Below, piece after piece: positions 39,858 through 53,000 of a DNA stretch of 64,000 nucleotides; within the stretch, counting starts at the first letter, position 1, and every line of letters begins with the position of its first letter. Source of the stretch: Yamagishiella unicocca (taxonomy: Eukaryota; Chlorophyta; Chlorophyceae; Chlamydomonadales; Volvocaceae). The notes beneath the pieces are model-generated. The model had not been told where the DNA came from, did not search any database, and was given only the letters and a program-made list of their open reading frames with translations. The position numbers and the translations under genes were made by a program. The stretch covers positions 1 to 64,000 of the forward strand of contig BDSL01000041.1 of the NCBI GenBank assembly GCA_003116995.1, in the 5' to 3' direction.

Positions 39858-42800
39858 ATGGCAGATGGAGATATGCCAGAGCCTACATTGCAGAATATCC
39901 TAGATCAAAAAGAGCTGAAATGGATTTTCGTGGGTGGGAAGGGTGGCGTCGGCAAGACGACAACATCGTCGAGCTTGGCCGTGGCGCTGGCAGAGCACGG
40001 CGCTCGTAACAACATACTCATCATCTCCACAGACCCAGCGCATAATCTCAGCGATGCGTTCCGCCAGAAGTTCACAAAAACACCGACCCTCGTCAATGGG
40101 TTCACTAACCTCTTCGCCATGGTGAGTACACGGCAGCGTGCCGGCAGCGCAGCATGTCTCCGGTCATTTATGGTCGTGTTGAGCGTGATGGACCTGTGAC
40201 CCCGCATGGGGCTCGTGCGAGAGGAGCTGTCCCATGGGGCCGCAGCTGCCCTGACAAAACCAGTGTGCCATAAATTCACCAGCTGAATCATTGTATCAGC
40301 ACTTGCAAACCGACAACTCCTTGCTGTACTTCAGTCCTGCTGTCATTACCCTTTCGGAGGTGCGCTGCTTGCCAAGGAGCAAGGTTGCTCTCCGCCGCCC
40401 CTGTCTCCGCCAGATTACCCAACCCGCCCGCTAGACTTCCACGCTCTTCCGTGCCCCGCCCCCCGGCCCCCCCGCTCCGGCCCCCAACCCGTCCCTATGC
40501 AGGAAGTGGACCCCACGCCGGACATGGGCGAGATGGAGCAGCTGGAGTGGGCGCAGGACTCGTTCCTCACGGAGCTGGCGGGGTCCATACCCGGCATCGA
40601 CGAGGCGATGAGCTTCGCTGAGGTCATGAAGCAGGTGGGGTCGGGGCCCGGAACAGGCGCGGCCACCGCCTGGAGCAGGTGTGGGCCGGTGCCGGGCTGG
40701 GTACAGACGGGGCCACCGGCTGGCGCAGGTAGAGACCCGCTTGGACAGGGGGGGGGGACCTCGGCGCTTGGACAGGGGAAGGACGTCGGCGCTTGGACAG
40801 GGGGAGGACCTCGGCGCTTGGACAGGGGAAGGACGTCGGCGCTGGGGCAGGGGAAGGACCACAGGGGCGGCAGTCCCCCTAGCTGAGGCGAACCGCGGCC
40901 TGCAAACTGGAGAGGAGGAGCGGTTCCGCCCGTGGGAGTGCAACGCGGGTTCGGCATAATGAACGGTTGCAGGGAGGGTCCAGAGCTCTAGACCCTCTTG
41001 CCAACTGGAAGCTGCTGCTAGTGCGGCAGCGGGTGCAGCTGCGTGCGCGTGGGTGTCGCCGCAACGTATTGCGTCCTCCACTGCTGCGACTGCTGTCGGT
41101 ACAATGCGAGACTGAGGTCAGCGTTGCCCCCCTCCCTCCCTCTCCTAAACGGTTTTTCTCGCATCCACGGGACGTCCTCGCAACCCTCCCTCTCCTCTCC
41201 CAAAGGTCCAAACCATGGACTACTCGACTATCGTGTTTGACACAGCACCCACCGGCCACACGCTACGACTGCTCAACTTCCCAAACATCCTGGAGAAGGG
41301 GCTCAGCAAGCTGGTGGCGCTCAAGGGGGCCATGGGCGGCATGATGGGGCAGGTGGGGGCTACGGAAGCTAGGGGAAGGGAAGGGGGGAAAGCAAGCGGC
41401 TGGGGTTAGGGAGAAGGGGGATGAAGCGGGAGACGGGACTAGCGCCTGGAGGGGGGAAGGGAACGCAGAGATTGCCGGGTTCTGAGGCGGGGCCTTCCAG
41501 GAAGCGGGTGAGGTGCATGCTTTAGATGGAAGGTGCAAAGGGCCGGTTTTATGGTGGTGGTGGTGATGGTGGTGCAGGAAGGCTGGCTGGAGGCTGAGCA
41601 CCTCCTGGGACCTTGGAACGGCTGTCCACACCTCCCTGCCCCTGCCTGTGAGCCTTAAATCCTGGATATATCCTCTCCGAAGCAACGAATCAACGTTAAC
41701 TACTCAACCGACTTGACGAACCATTTGCGCATTTTGCCCCACTTGCCGCCAGATGACCCGCATGCTGGGTGTGGGGGGCGCCGAGGGAGAGAACCTGCCC
41801 GACCAGCTGCTGGGCAAGGTGGAGGGAATGCTGGACGTGGTACGGAAGGTGAGTCCAGGGAGGAGAAGGGTGGTGGGAGGCGCCAGCGGGGTGCTGCCGC
41901 GTATTAAGGAGTGCGGCTGGGGCGGTGGGGTTGGGGATGCTGGGCGGTGCGGTGGGCGCTGCCGCGCACGGGGGCCGGGAGCTGGTGTACACCCTCACAC
42001 AGCCTACATCACGTCCATTACGCAATATGCCCTTCCTCCCGGCCCTGCTCGCAGGTCGCTGCCCAGTTCAAGGACCCGCTGCTGACAACCTTCGTGGCGG
42101 TCTGCATCCCCGAGTTCCTGTCGCTGTACGAGACGGAGCGCCTGGTGCAGGTGGGCGCAGCGGGCAGACCCGTAGATAGGAAACCTGTGTGCCAAAATTG
42201 GCTGAAACGAGTTTTTAACCGGAGCTGTTGGGGAGCGCCGGGCGAGAGGGTGCGCACTGGGGAGCAGAGGACATGTGGTACTGGTGGGGGGGTAGCATAA
42301 GGTCCCGGTCCCGGTGGCGCATTGTCTTCGGAGGCATAGTTGTGGGAGCCGGATGGTCGGGTGTGACGGGGCTGTTGAGACCCGGCATCAGGGTGCCTGG
42401 GGAGGACGCAGCTTCAGGCATTCCTGAGTCGGGAGTAATGCCCATACCCTCGCGTTCACCGGCGGCGTCGTGCGGGTGTGCTGCTGGTGCCGCAGGAGCT
42501 GGCCAAGTTCGAAATCGATTGCCGCAACATCGTCATCAACCAGGTCATCTTTCCTGAGTCAGGCACGCAGGGAGGGTGGGGGAGGGGAGAGGGGGAGGTT
42601 CGAGGGAAACCCGTGGATGTCCGAAAAAACGTGAGAGGGGGAGGGGGGTGAGGTAGCTGAGGGGGGCACTGCCCCAACTGCCGCCTCGTGGCCCAAGCCA
42701 TGCGCTTCGAGTTCAGCTCCTACACACGGAATTCAGCACACACAACCATTCCATCGCATCATTGTTTCCCGTGTATCCCTCGCCTTTGGACCACCGTACC

Positions 42801-44140
42801 GGTGTCCCTCGCTCGGAAACCCCCCTGGCCTTCCATCTGACCTCGGGAACTATGGGTGATGAAGCCTCCCTCCCCTCTGCAACCGGTCTCTATGCCATCC
42901 CCTCTCCCGCCGCTTTTAGCCACCTCCTACCGTGTTGGGATTGACGGTGACAACCTACATTAGGGGCAGGGCGGAAAGGTGGGTGTTAGATTCCAATATT
43001 ACACAAAGGGAAATGCCAAGTTCCGTCCCTGGGTGTTGCCAACGACCCTGGCAACATGCAGTGTCGTAGTCGGCTATTACCGCCATCCCTTTGTGGACGT
43101 CAGTGCAAATCCGATACCGTAACCCAACTCAGGTGGAGGAGGAGGTGAGGTGAGGGGTCAACCCCAACATCTCGGGTCAACCCCAACACCTCGGGTGTAG
43201 GTCCCACCCAACCCACCTTTTCGACCCCTCCTCCCCCTCCCCCCGCAGTGGGTTCCAGCAAGCTGCTTGAGGCCCGGGTGCGCATGCAGCAAAAATACCT
43301 GGACCAGTTCTACGAGCTGTACGAGGACTTCCACATCCTCAAGCTGCCGCTGCTAGAAGAGGAGGTCCGGGGGCCGGAGGCGCTGAGGGCCTTTGCGGTG
43401 AACTTGCTGCAGGTGAGGAAGCACGACGGGGATCATAGAGCGGGGGCGTGCGAGTATGGCGCAAGGGGAAGTGGGTGAGAGGCAGGGCTGGCGGCGGTGG
43501 GGAACTGGGGGGGAGATGCAGGAGGAACTGGGAGGGAGAGGCAGGGCTGGCGGCGGTGGGGAGCTGGGGGGAAGGCAGGGCTGGGGGGGCTGGGGAAACT
43601 GTTTAGGGGCACAAGGCCGACAGGGCTGCGTTGAGGACTAGCGTTGGCGAGGTGTAGAACGCAAAGGTTGGTGAGGTGGCGGGGAAGGGGGGACCCGGAG
43701 TTTGGGCCCCCCGCCCCTAGGACGTGGGTTCGCGGCGAGGACATGGGTTCGCGGAGGGAAGGGATGGCGAAGGACTCGTGGGCTGGAGCTCCTTCTGGGC
43801 CGGACCATACCAGCGTTTGAACCTCAGCCATAGCTCAGCCATGGGTCGGAATACTGGTATGCAGCCCATTGGTGAGCAGGCCTTGCGCCTGTGAGTCAAC
43901 TTGGGCCCCCAGATTCCATGCTAGATCCCGCGCTTCCCACCCTGGGCTCTGCTCAGTCCCCTCTCGCCCCCTGCTTCCTCCGCACCTGCCCGCCTGCCTG
44001 CACATCGGCAGCCCTACGTGCCGCCCGTGCCCGTCGAGGGCGGCAGCAGCAGTCGGGAGACGGCCCTGGAGGCGGAGGTGGCGGCGCTGAAGGCCCAGGT
44101 TTCGGAGCTGCGGGCGCAGTTGGCGGCCGCCAAGAAGTAG
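39858..44140 (+). CDS. GET3: Get3/ArsA-type ATPase, 8 exons
   Basis: Cytosolic ATPase that carries tail-anchored membrane proteins to their target membrane; the algal forms are also called ARSA1. Exons 39858-40121, 40503-40634, 41206-41352, 41753-41848, 42055-42150, 42496-42562, 43249-43412 and 44012-44140 give about 364 residues. The motifs are complete: P-loop [19 protein letters not shown], switch [30 protein letters not shown], and the family block [20 protein letters not shown], then [14 protein letters not shown]. The Met-rich client-binding region covers exons 3-4 ([14 protein letters not shown]). I see no CxxC pair where animal and fungal proteins have it. A C-terminal coiled-coil tail ([18 protein letters not shown]) follows PYVPP. 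Intron 6 seems to be GC-AG (CAG|GCACGC), since only that splice restores the conserved reading. Confidence 0.92.
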
Positions 44141-45639
44141 GCACGGGCGCTTAAGGCTTTGTGTATTGTGTCTCAATTAACCGGTAAGCCGCGAAATTTC
44201 ACATAAGATGAGAAACCGAATGATGGTCCTGCGTGTTGTGTGTCGTACGGTTGCGAACGTGAAACTTGCAAGTTGGGGGCATGAAGGATCATGTCAATAG
44301 AAGCGCTCCGAGGGATGATATTAAGAGAGGTGTCGCCGTTGTGTGATGTGGCCATTGAGGCTGGCCAAGCGGCCATCCTGCGTCAGCTGGGCTGGCATTC
44401 AGGCTCCCTGGGTGGTTGCTGATGTGGATCGGGAAGGGGAGCGGAGAGGAGAGGAGCGGGCAATGAGAGGGAGGGCGCGTGCTGGAGAGACGCAGAGGCT
44501 TGGTGACGTTCGAGTGCCTAGCGTGCACAGACGTGACATAGCGGATATGGATGATGCCGGCTTATAGCCGGCGCGGAAACTGGCCGCATACCAGTCATCC
44601 AACGCCTCATGCCTGTCCCACACGTACGGCATCATGGAGCCTATAATGGCGTATGCAATTCAGAAGAGACGGCCGCAGATGGATCCGCCCGCGTTACACG
44701 GGAAAGCCCACGCTAGTCCTCCCCGTGCGCCACAGGAAAGAACAGACAAGCTTCACGCCAAACTGCACGGTAGCAGACAACCTGTATGCACGCTTGCATT
44801 CCGCCATCCCACTCCACCTGGGCATACATGTTGGAAGTGAAAGACAGTACCACAACGGCAGCAGCCAGCGTCCACACTATGCAAAATGCACTTAAGCAAA
44901 GCTGCAATCAGATACGGTACTGCCGGGCAATCCTCATAGCTTATCACCGCATCTGAACAATATACTTTGCATTACACTGCCAACGTTTTTGGCAACCGGT
45001 AATTTCTTATCAAAATGCGACGACCACGCACAAACACAGCATCTTCCCCAACCCACGACATATACCGCACGATTCTGTAATAGCACGGGAAAAACCACCT
45101 AGAAGTCTCTTACGTATACGGTCATCTCTAAAACTAGTCAAATGTCAGTCGCAGAAAGTGGAGGCGTCCACGCGTAAATGGGACAAATGTATGAGGGAAG
45201 GGGCGAAGGGCACTCTAAATGCGAAATCCAGATCTACCAACAGCTTACGGCACGTATACCATGGTTGCCTAATGTTTGCGTGAACATCTTCGAACTGCAC
45301 GTGCTGCCTGAGGGTTCGGAGACGCCCTCAGCAACCTGGTGCTGGCTGGTGCTGGTGCCGACCGTGAAACCCGCAGATATCACCACTCATCCCAAAACGC
45401 CAGAAGTTCCCATACCATGCGTTGGTATGGCCTAATGCTGCCACCGTTGGACGGTGATGCCAACTTATTGAGCTGTGCAATACTGGTAGCCTGTGCGACC
45501 AGCCTGCGCTTCCCGTAGGCGCATTCGAGTTTCCAATCAATTCTATCCAGTCCCAAGAGGAGTACAGCTGCCAAGGTGGGCCAAGACGATTGAGATGATT
45601 GACGGAAGCGGTGGTGTGAAAGTCAACGTTCGCAAGGGC
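44141..45639. other. Intergenic region, no supported gene
   Basis: The Get3 3' flank. On the minus strand at about 44,907-44,713 a hydrophobic N-terminus-like frame (QLCLSAFCIVWTLAAAVVVL) is open, and at 44,635 another (MMPYVWDRHEALDDWYAASF), but I could not join them with sound splice sites. Nothing else seen. Confidence 0.3.
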
Positions 45640-46180
45640 CTATCGTTGGATTTCCTGCAAAGAAAATGGGACCCTAGGTCATGCAATATGCTATATATAC
45701 ACGCTAAAATACGGTCCCACCTGACTCAATGCGGAAGGTTGCAGCGATGCAACTTCCGTTCTTAGCAATTGGTTCTCTGCCGAAACAGCATTGAGACACT
45801 TGACTGCTCGCGCTAACTGTGTCAAGAGAAGAGCGTTGTCTCGTCGGAGTGCACCAACTTTGGTCTGCAGTTCGAGTGTTTGCTCCTGGATTGGATGTCC
45901 AAACTGTTGACGAACGGAAGGAACAAAATAAAGATTACACAGAAGCTCAAGAGGTATATGCGTGGGCATGATAAAGCCGCCTGAGAAAACCGCTCGTCAG
46001 AACCCACCTGATGAGCAGCCCCTTCGTCCAGGTGCATGCTGCAGGATTGGACGGTAGCGATATATCGGTGGAAGAATTGAAGACGAGGAATGGGTCTCAT
46101 ACGCCAGTTTTAAGCGCCGCTTACCTGCCCTCCATGACTTTGCCCCTGAGCTTATCGGTCGTATGGGCGCGGCCCGCCAT
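45640..46180 (-). CDS. Possible small leucine-zipper-like protein, 3 exons
   Basis: Exon 45903-45721 is bounded by AACAG| and CAG|GTGGGA and encodes 61 residues with regular heptads of Leu/Val (LELQTKVGALRRDNALLLTQ, SAENQLLRTEVASL), like the zipper of bZIP factors. A first exon at 46180-46124 (MAGRAHTTDKLRGK) ends at CAG|GTAAGC, and a final short exon 45654-45640 supplies a stop. All phases are 0, giving 84 residues. No basic region of bZIP type is seen before the zipper, so it may be a dimerising partner or unrelated. It is head to head with the hydrolase gene. The model rests on splice phases and heptads only. Confidence 0.35.
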
Positions 46181-46521
46181 GATATGACCCAGTGCAAAAT
46201 GATCAAAGCATAAGTATTGAAGATGTGCAGGTGATAGAGCCCCTCACTGTCGCAGGCGAAGGAGGACGGAGGACTGGCATCGACCGCGCAGGTCTGATAT
46301 GCTGCCTATTATTACCTGTGTGTAACTGCTACGCTCAGCCAACGTCTATGCTAATGGCATGGAAGCTGCGGCCTGCGGGGGTTGGAAAGATGACGTACAG
46401 CGGTTTGCTCGTCGGTCTTCCAAAGGGCCAAATTCTCTTCGCTGTTCATATAATATATACTAACCTAGCGTATAAACGAGGCCTATACGGCCTGTACTCA
46501 AAAGTGCATTTTTTCCTCGGA

Positions 46522-48988
46522 ATGCCGGGATTGTCCCTTACGCCAGGAGGGGCAAAGGAGTTTGCCGCGTTGCAACCTCGCCTTGCCGCGAAGACATTTC
46601 CGCTTGACCAGGCAGGTCAGACGGTGAGGCTTGCCTCGTGTGGTCGGAGGCTCGGCTACGCCGAGTACGTCGACGCATCTGTGCCCAGCGAGGAAAGGCG
46701 AACAGTGGTGCTGCTGCCAGGTATTCCGGGCACACGCCTCTTCACGCACCCCACCGTGCGCGAACGTGGCTGCGTGCCGACATGGCGACTCATCGTTTTA
46801 GAGCGGCCCGGCATCGGGCTGAGCGACCCGCCACCGGAGCCGTACACCTACACCGACTTCGTCGCGGACTTCAGGTCGGTGGGGGAGCCATGCCATACAA
46901 CTTCCGGGGCTGCGGGTTGGTGGACAGGTTTGGATGGCGGGATGCCGCAATCCGGGGTTAAGCAAAGGGCCATCAGCACGGCTGCCGGCGGCGTGCTTTT
47001 CCACATAGATGCCACAGCACCAATGCAGCGGGTTTCCATGAAAGCTACATGCAGGCTTGTCCTCTCAGTTGAACAGAGCGCATGGACACCGGCATTGCCT
47101 GTGGGGAAGCGACGGCGGCTGCGGTTCTACCGCCCCAGCCCCAGCGCCAACCCCTCCTTGCTTCTCCTCCCCGACCGCAGGGAGTTCTGTTCATTGCTGG
47201 GGCTGCTGCGGGTGGCCGTCATAGGCTTCAGTGCCGGGTCGCCCTTCGCCACCGCCATCGCGTGCGTTCCGCCGATGGTACCACCGGCAGCACCGGCAGC
47301 AGCAGTTGTCGTACCTGCCACTTGGGGCCAGGCATTCAAGCCGTCGCCCCAGGCCGCAGTGGGTCGGGCAGCGGACGCTGGCCCAGTTTGTGACGGTGTG
47401 GTGAACGCCTCAGTAGCGGCTGCGGCGAATGAGGGCTCGCCAGGGGCGGGCTCGGTAGTGGTGGACGGGGTGGCGCTTATTTCCGCCATAGGCCCCCCGG
47501 ACACACCCAATAAAAGCTGTGGCATGGCGCTTCTGTTCCAGGTGGGTTGGAGGGGGAAACCCGGGGGATTGAGGGGGAGAGGGACCCCGAAAAACCGGGG
47601 CAAGTGCTCCAGCAAATGCGGTCACCTCCCAGGGCCCCCTCCGTCAACGCCTCTCTGCGACGCTGCCTGCTCAACCTGCCGACGCTTTTCGGTCGTCGGA
47701 ACCGCCGCCTGCCTGGCCTTCCCTGTTTGGGGAAGCCGGGCCTCGACGCATCTCATGTCCAGTCCACAACTCAAGTCTTCCATACGCGCCCCGAATGACA
47801 ACGCGAACTCGGCCGCTAGTTTGTTTTATTTTCTCCTAGCACGACGAGGATGATGGGTTGCGTCCACAGTTTTCCCCATAGTCGAACCAAGTTCTCCGGC
47901 ATACACACTCAAACGCGTGTCCCAAAGCTGTTTGCCGGCTAGGTTCTGTCACTCTTCTCGCCGCTCCCCCGGGCTACTATACTATGTCGTATCAACTGGC
48001 TCTTCGGTCTCCCGCCGGCGCAGTTCGCGTACTGGGCCTGCGCGCACATGCCCTGGCTGGTGGGCTGGATCGTGCGGTCCGAGGCGGCGGCGCTGAGGCG
48101 GCGACCTGTTCACGCGCTGCGCCAGGGCTTCTCCGCCTATAGCGGGAAGGCGGATGTGGCGGCGCTCAAAAGGCCCGAGGTGCGTGCGCTGCGCTCGGCT
48201 CGGTTTGGTTCGTCTCGGTTTGGTTCGGCTCGGCGGGAGGTGGAGGTTTGGGAAGGCCGTGTGGAGTAGCTGGGAAGGCAGTGCGCATGACAGCTGGGAA
48301 GGCAGTGTACTTGACAGCTGGGAAGGCAGTGCAAGGTACCCAGCTGGTGGCAGACGGGCTACGACACGCAAGTCGCGTCGCGTCGCCTCACGTCCGAACC
48401 GCTGAGCACATGAAAGTTAACAGATGGTGGCGTGCCGTACCACGGTGTGCGGTGACGACAGGAGGGAGGGAACAACAGGCCTGGATGCCGAATGCGTTGC
48501 GTCAGGAAAGCATTGAGGCAGGGAGGGAGGGTTTCGACGAAGACCCGTGGATGCGAGAAAAAACAGGGAGGGAGGGGGGCAAGGAGGGAGGGAGGGAGGG
48601 GGGCAGGGAGGCGCGTTGGTTTGGCCATTGGGTTTGGAGTCGCGCAGGAGCCCCGCAAAATCCTTTCGGCATGCCGCCGCAGGTTGAAGAGCTGTTCTTG
48701 GAGAGCGCGCTAGAGATGTACAGCAGGGATCAGGAGATCGCCGTACATCGGGAGAACCTCATGTTTGCTGGGAGGCCGTGGGGCTTCAACCTGGCCGCCT
48801 GCTGTGCGCCCGTGGCGATCTGGCAAGGCGGCCAGGACCGAGGCTGTACGACAGCCATGGCGCTACATCTGACGGAACGAATGGGATGTGGAACCATTGT
48901 CAAGGTGGTTTCGGATCAGGGGCACCTGCTGTACTTTGACTGCTGGGACGAGATCGTTTCCTGGGTAAACGGCCTGGCGCCGCCGTAA
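46522..48988 (+). CDS. Alpha/beta hydrolase, 4 exons
   Basis: Exons 46522-46874, 47181-47541, 48024-48179 and 48683-48988 join in phases 2, 0, 0 to about 391 residues. The fold's landmarks are in order: the first strand and oxyanion loop VVLLPGIPGTR, then LIVLERPGIGLSDP, nucleophile elbow GFSAGS (Ser), an Asp-bearing IWQGGQDRGCT and the His-bearing SDQGHLLYF near the end. An Ala/Pro-rich stretch of about 60 residues after the elbow is likely a lid insertion, or possibly a retained intron. The cap region includes CAHMPWLVGWIVRSE. A hydrolase of esters, epoxides or similar substrates; the substrate is unknown. The start is chosen at MPGLSL; the frame is open further upstream to 46192, so the N-terminus is uncertain. 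Confidence 0.8.
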
Positions 48989-50032
48989 GCACAGGGCAAG
49001 GGCTGTCGTACTGTGGTATGTATGTGTGGAGCGCATTACGTACCGAATGTCCCCAGCGCTTAGCCTTGCGGTGATGCGATGTTTGGGGATTGCAGCAGCG
49101 AGCGTGCGGTGTTGGACATCAACAGCAATGGCGAGGGACGCGGCAGGTGTCCACTCAACAGCAATGGCGAGGGACGGGGCGGGGGACCCATAAGAGCGAC
49201 GGAGGAGGATGGTATCTTGGGTGGCAGTGCGCCTTCTTAGGTCAGCGAGACTGCGTACGGTGCTGGTGAGTGGTTGCTGCGCCTGGCATACCAAGGGTGA
49301 GCGATCCGGTTTGGCGGAGTGACGGCGGTCGGCAGGCCATGGTCCATTGCCGTGGGGTGCTGGCGAGTGGCGACACATATGGGGTGTACGCGTGTACCCC
49401 GGGTATACGCATCGCGCCATCGTCGTTCAGATCCTTCGGTGGTGGCCATTTCAGTTTGTAGGCATGTGCGTGCAATGGAGACGAGGCCCATAGACTGGAT
49501 GTTTGAGGGGAAGGAAACGTGTAATGGGTTGTACCCGGCTTGCTGCGCAACACGGGCACGCGGGACGGGACGATCGACAGATCCAGTGCGACAAAAGGCT
49601 GGACGAGGATAAGCTGTTCGGATAGATACTGCATATGATGGACCCCGTCGCTGCCAGCCGTCCACTTCCGCCGGCGCGCCCACTCTGCCCTCGCAGTTTG
49701 CCCTCATAGCCGGCCCGTCGCCGTTCATAATTGGTCCAATGATAGTTACAGAAAACCATTACGCGTTCCTACACCTAGCGCTGAACTTTTAATGCACCAC
49801 TTTGTAATGCGCATTTTTGTAAACGACAGACTGTCGGAACTCATATCGTCGAAAACGCCATGGCGAATCGCGTCGTGTAATCTGTGATGAGAGGGTACTG
49901 TATAATTGATGCACCGGTATAAAAGGACTTAATTGGGCAGGAAACTATGCAACAGTCTATCCCTCGCCTTGTGATGACTCTGGAACATAACGTCCGAGCT
50001 GTAAGCTCTGATACTAATTCAGAAATGCACTG
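48989..50032. other. Intergenic region
   Basis: The hydrolase 3' flank. A near-exact direct repeat (CAACAGCAATGGCGAGGGAC) occurs at about 49,121 and 49,158. No gene supported. Confidence 0.4.
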
Positions 50033-53000
50033 ATGGGTGCTGCTGGTATGGCGTCAGTGTCGGGTTTCAACGACAAGCCAGCGGAAATCCCTGGCGGCGC
50101 AGAGACCGCTGAGGGGATACGCTGTTGTTTGTGTAGCAAGTGCACGGGAAACCTATATGAAGAAGCCCACCGCCGCTTGCGGGTGTCCGCACATCTCGGA
50201 GGAGGCCGCCTGCCTCGTGGATATCTGTACAAGCAGGCATACTACCGGGCGTACACGTCCGATCGCCGAGCACAACGCTGCACGTGGATGCAACCCAGCA
50301 TGTGGGCGACAGAACTGGGGGAGAATGCACGACAGGATGCGCCAGCGGCAAGCACAGGATGGGCCAGCGCGAGCACTACAGACCGAGCCAGCGGCGCGGA
50401 CGCATCAGCGGAAAGCTCGCCGCTGCCGCCGCACGCCTCCACGCGTATGGTCCAGCAGCCGCCGACTCCGCCGCTGGCGCAGCCGAGGCTTGCATCGGGA
50501 GCCGCCGCACAACGACTCGGCGACGGCCCCGCCGTCACCGTGGCACAGCATTGGGCCAACCAGCCAGCTCCGCCCGTAGGAGCCCCCGGGCACGTCGTGG
50601 ACGAGTCCCTGATGTGGCAGCAGCTCTCCAAAGCCGTGGGAGTGGCGGCACACGCTCGGGCGACCCTCGAGGAAGCGCTGGGGTCCGAAGAGGTGCCCTC
50701 GCCGCCGAGTGCCCTGTTGACCAGCCGCCGCACCCTCGCCGTACAGCGGGCGTTGCGAGACGCCAGGAACGCGATGTTCGAAGTAGGACGCCGCTGTGAC
50801 TGCGTACTGCCGGCCGCCGCCTGGGCAGCCCGGCTGGGTGCCGCTAGCAAGGGTGAGGCGAGGGAGGCGGGCCCGGATAGGCCGCCGAACCTGGACAGGC
50901 CGCCCAGCCCGAATCTCTTCTCGGGGGACGCGCAGGTGGGTGCGGGAGGCCTGCATGCGGTGTATGCCGATGTGTGCCGGGACTGCTGGGCGCGTTGGGG
51001 CCGTTGGGACGGGTTGTGCCGTCCAATTTCCGGTGTGATCGCGTTGGCATTCTCATCCGCATCCGCGCACCCCATATGCGCACACCGCTAATACACACGA
51101 TAAGCACACACTGTTTCGACGGGTGAGGGGGAGGGGGCCGCTTGTCAATGCGTCGTTGGGGAGGAACGCATGCTCCGCTCCTTGCGACGCCGCGACCCGC
51201 GGGTCACCCCCTCCGCGCCTTTTTGCTCCCCCGCGCCGGGAGGTGCAGTGCTCGGATGCCCCTGGGCTGGCCTCCAAGGCGCTCCTGCTGCTGCACGCAC
51301 ACATGTCGATCGCCTGCCTCATGGAGGAATTGGAGGACTGCCGCTCCGAAACCATGCACCACACCGTATCGGCGTATCGCCACACCGCCGCGCTGCTGGC
51401 GGACGCGCTGCTCCAGTACGACGGCGTGCCGTACCCAACGCCGTACCCAGCATTGATGATGACGGCGGAGGCGCTGTCGTTTATGCAGGTACTGAGCGAA
51501 CCAGCAGAGGCCAGTGCGGCAGCAGATGCTGACTGCGGGGCAGGCACCCAGATCTTAAAACCAGCGACCCATAGAGCGGGCACGGTGAACTGGCATGAAA
51601 CGCACGCTTTACTTTTGACGCTGCGGACTAAGCCGTGCTGGTTTCCGATTTTTGACGACCGCCACCGAAACACACAGGAAAGCGTGGTGGTGGGGCCCTC
51701 CAGTCACATCATGGTGGCCACCTACCCGGCGTGCTGCACCAACCTGCGGGCAGCCAGCCACATGGTGCGCTTCGCAAGCCAAGTTGCCCACGAAGCCATC
51801 CAGCCACGCGTCGCGGCGTCAGTGGCAGCTGCTACGGCAGCTGCTACGGCAGCTGCTACGGCAACTGCGGCGGCTGCAGCTGCAGCAGCTGCGGGAGCGA
51901 TAAGGACCTCGGTCCCGGAAGCGCTGGAGGGCCGCACTCGTGTGAACCCCCGTTCAAGCCCGACCACAGGCACAGCGGCGGCTGCGGCTGCCAGCGCCGG
52001 CGGCGATCAACGCAGCGGCGACGTCGCCGCGCCGCACGTGGGCGCGCACGAGGCGCAGTGGGGCTCGGCCCGGAGTGCCCTGGCCTTTATCCTTCGGCGC
52101 AAGGTGGTGAGAGCGCACTTCAGCCTGCTGCAGGAGGCCGCCGTGGCGGCCGCGACCACCTGCGGGCAGGTCGACTGCGGCGTCGTACGACTGTCGTACG
52201 CAGCAGCGTTCCGGCAGGCCTACGTGGCGAGCGCGGCGGAGCTGGCGCGCCGGCACCACGAGCGGGTGCGGCAGCGGGATCGGGTGACGGGGCTGCAGCG
52301 GCGGCAGCAGCAGCGGGAGCAGCAGCGGCGGAAGGGCAAGGGGCAGGCCGGCGCCGCCGCCGACGCCGACGCGGCGGAGCTGGCGGGGCTGGATGCGGAC
52401 AGGCCGCTCATTAACGCTTTGATGGACTTGACTGTTGCGGAGAAGCTGCCGGAAATAATCCAGTGGGACGCAGGTGCCGCGGAAGCCGACGCCTCAGCTT
52501 CCGAGACGCAGCCGCCGCCGCGGGCTCCAGAACCAGGATGCTGTGACGGGGAGCTGCGACCCGACAGCAGGCCGGTCACCGCGTTGGAGCCGGGGTTGTC
52601 GGGGAGGGAGTCGGGGAGCGCGGCGGCGGCGGCGGCGGCTCATCTTGACGTCGGCACGTGCGTGCAGCGGGAGGATCTGGCGAGGCTGCTGCTGGCGGCG
52701 TGCCTGCAGCGGGTGCGTGCTGGGGTACCGTTGGAGCATCCTTGGGCTTGGGAGGTTGGGGCTGCAATGGAATGGGTTTGGGGCGGGGAGAAACGAGCCA
52801 GTGCAACCACATACACACCTGCTTGCTCAATGGGGCCAACCGCGCCCTCGCCTGCTCGCCTGCTTGCGTCCCTTCGCTGACACCACCAACCACCACTGGC
52901 GGTATCCCACCTGGCGGCACCCGTGCCCCTGCTGCTGCCACCACTGGCGCCTCTGCAGGCACCTGGCCGCCTGAAGGCGGTGGGAACCGCGGCATTGCAG

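Noticed and set aside
44399..44907. Minus-strand frames with a signal-like N-terminus (44,907) and MMPYVWDRHE (44,635)
   Set aside because: No consistent splice model joins them, and neither matches a family I know.
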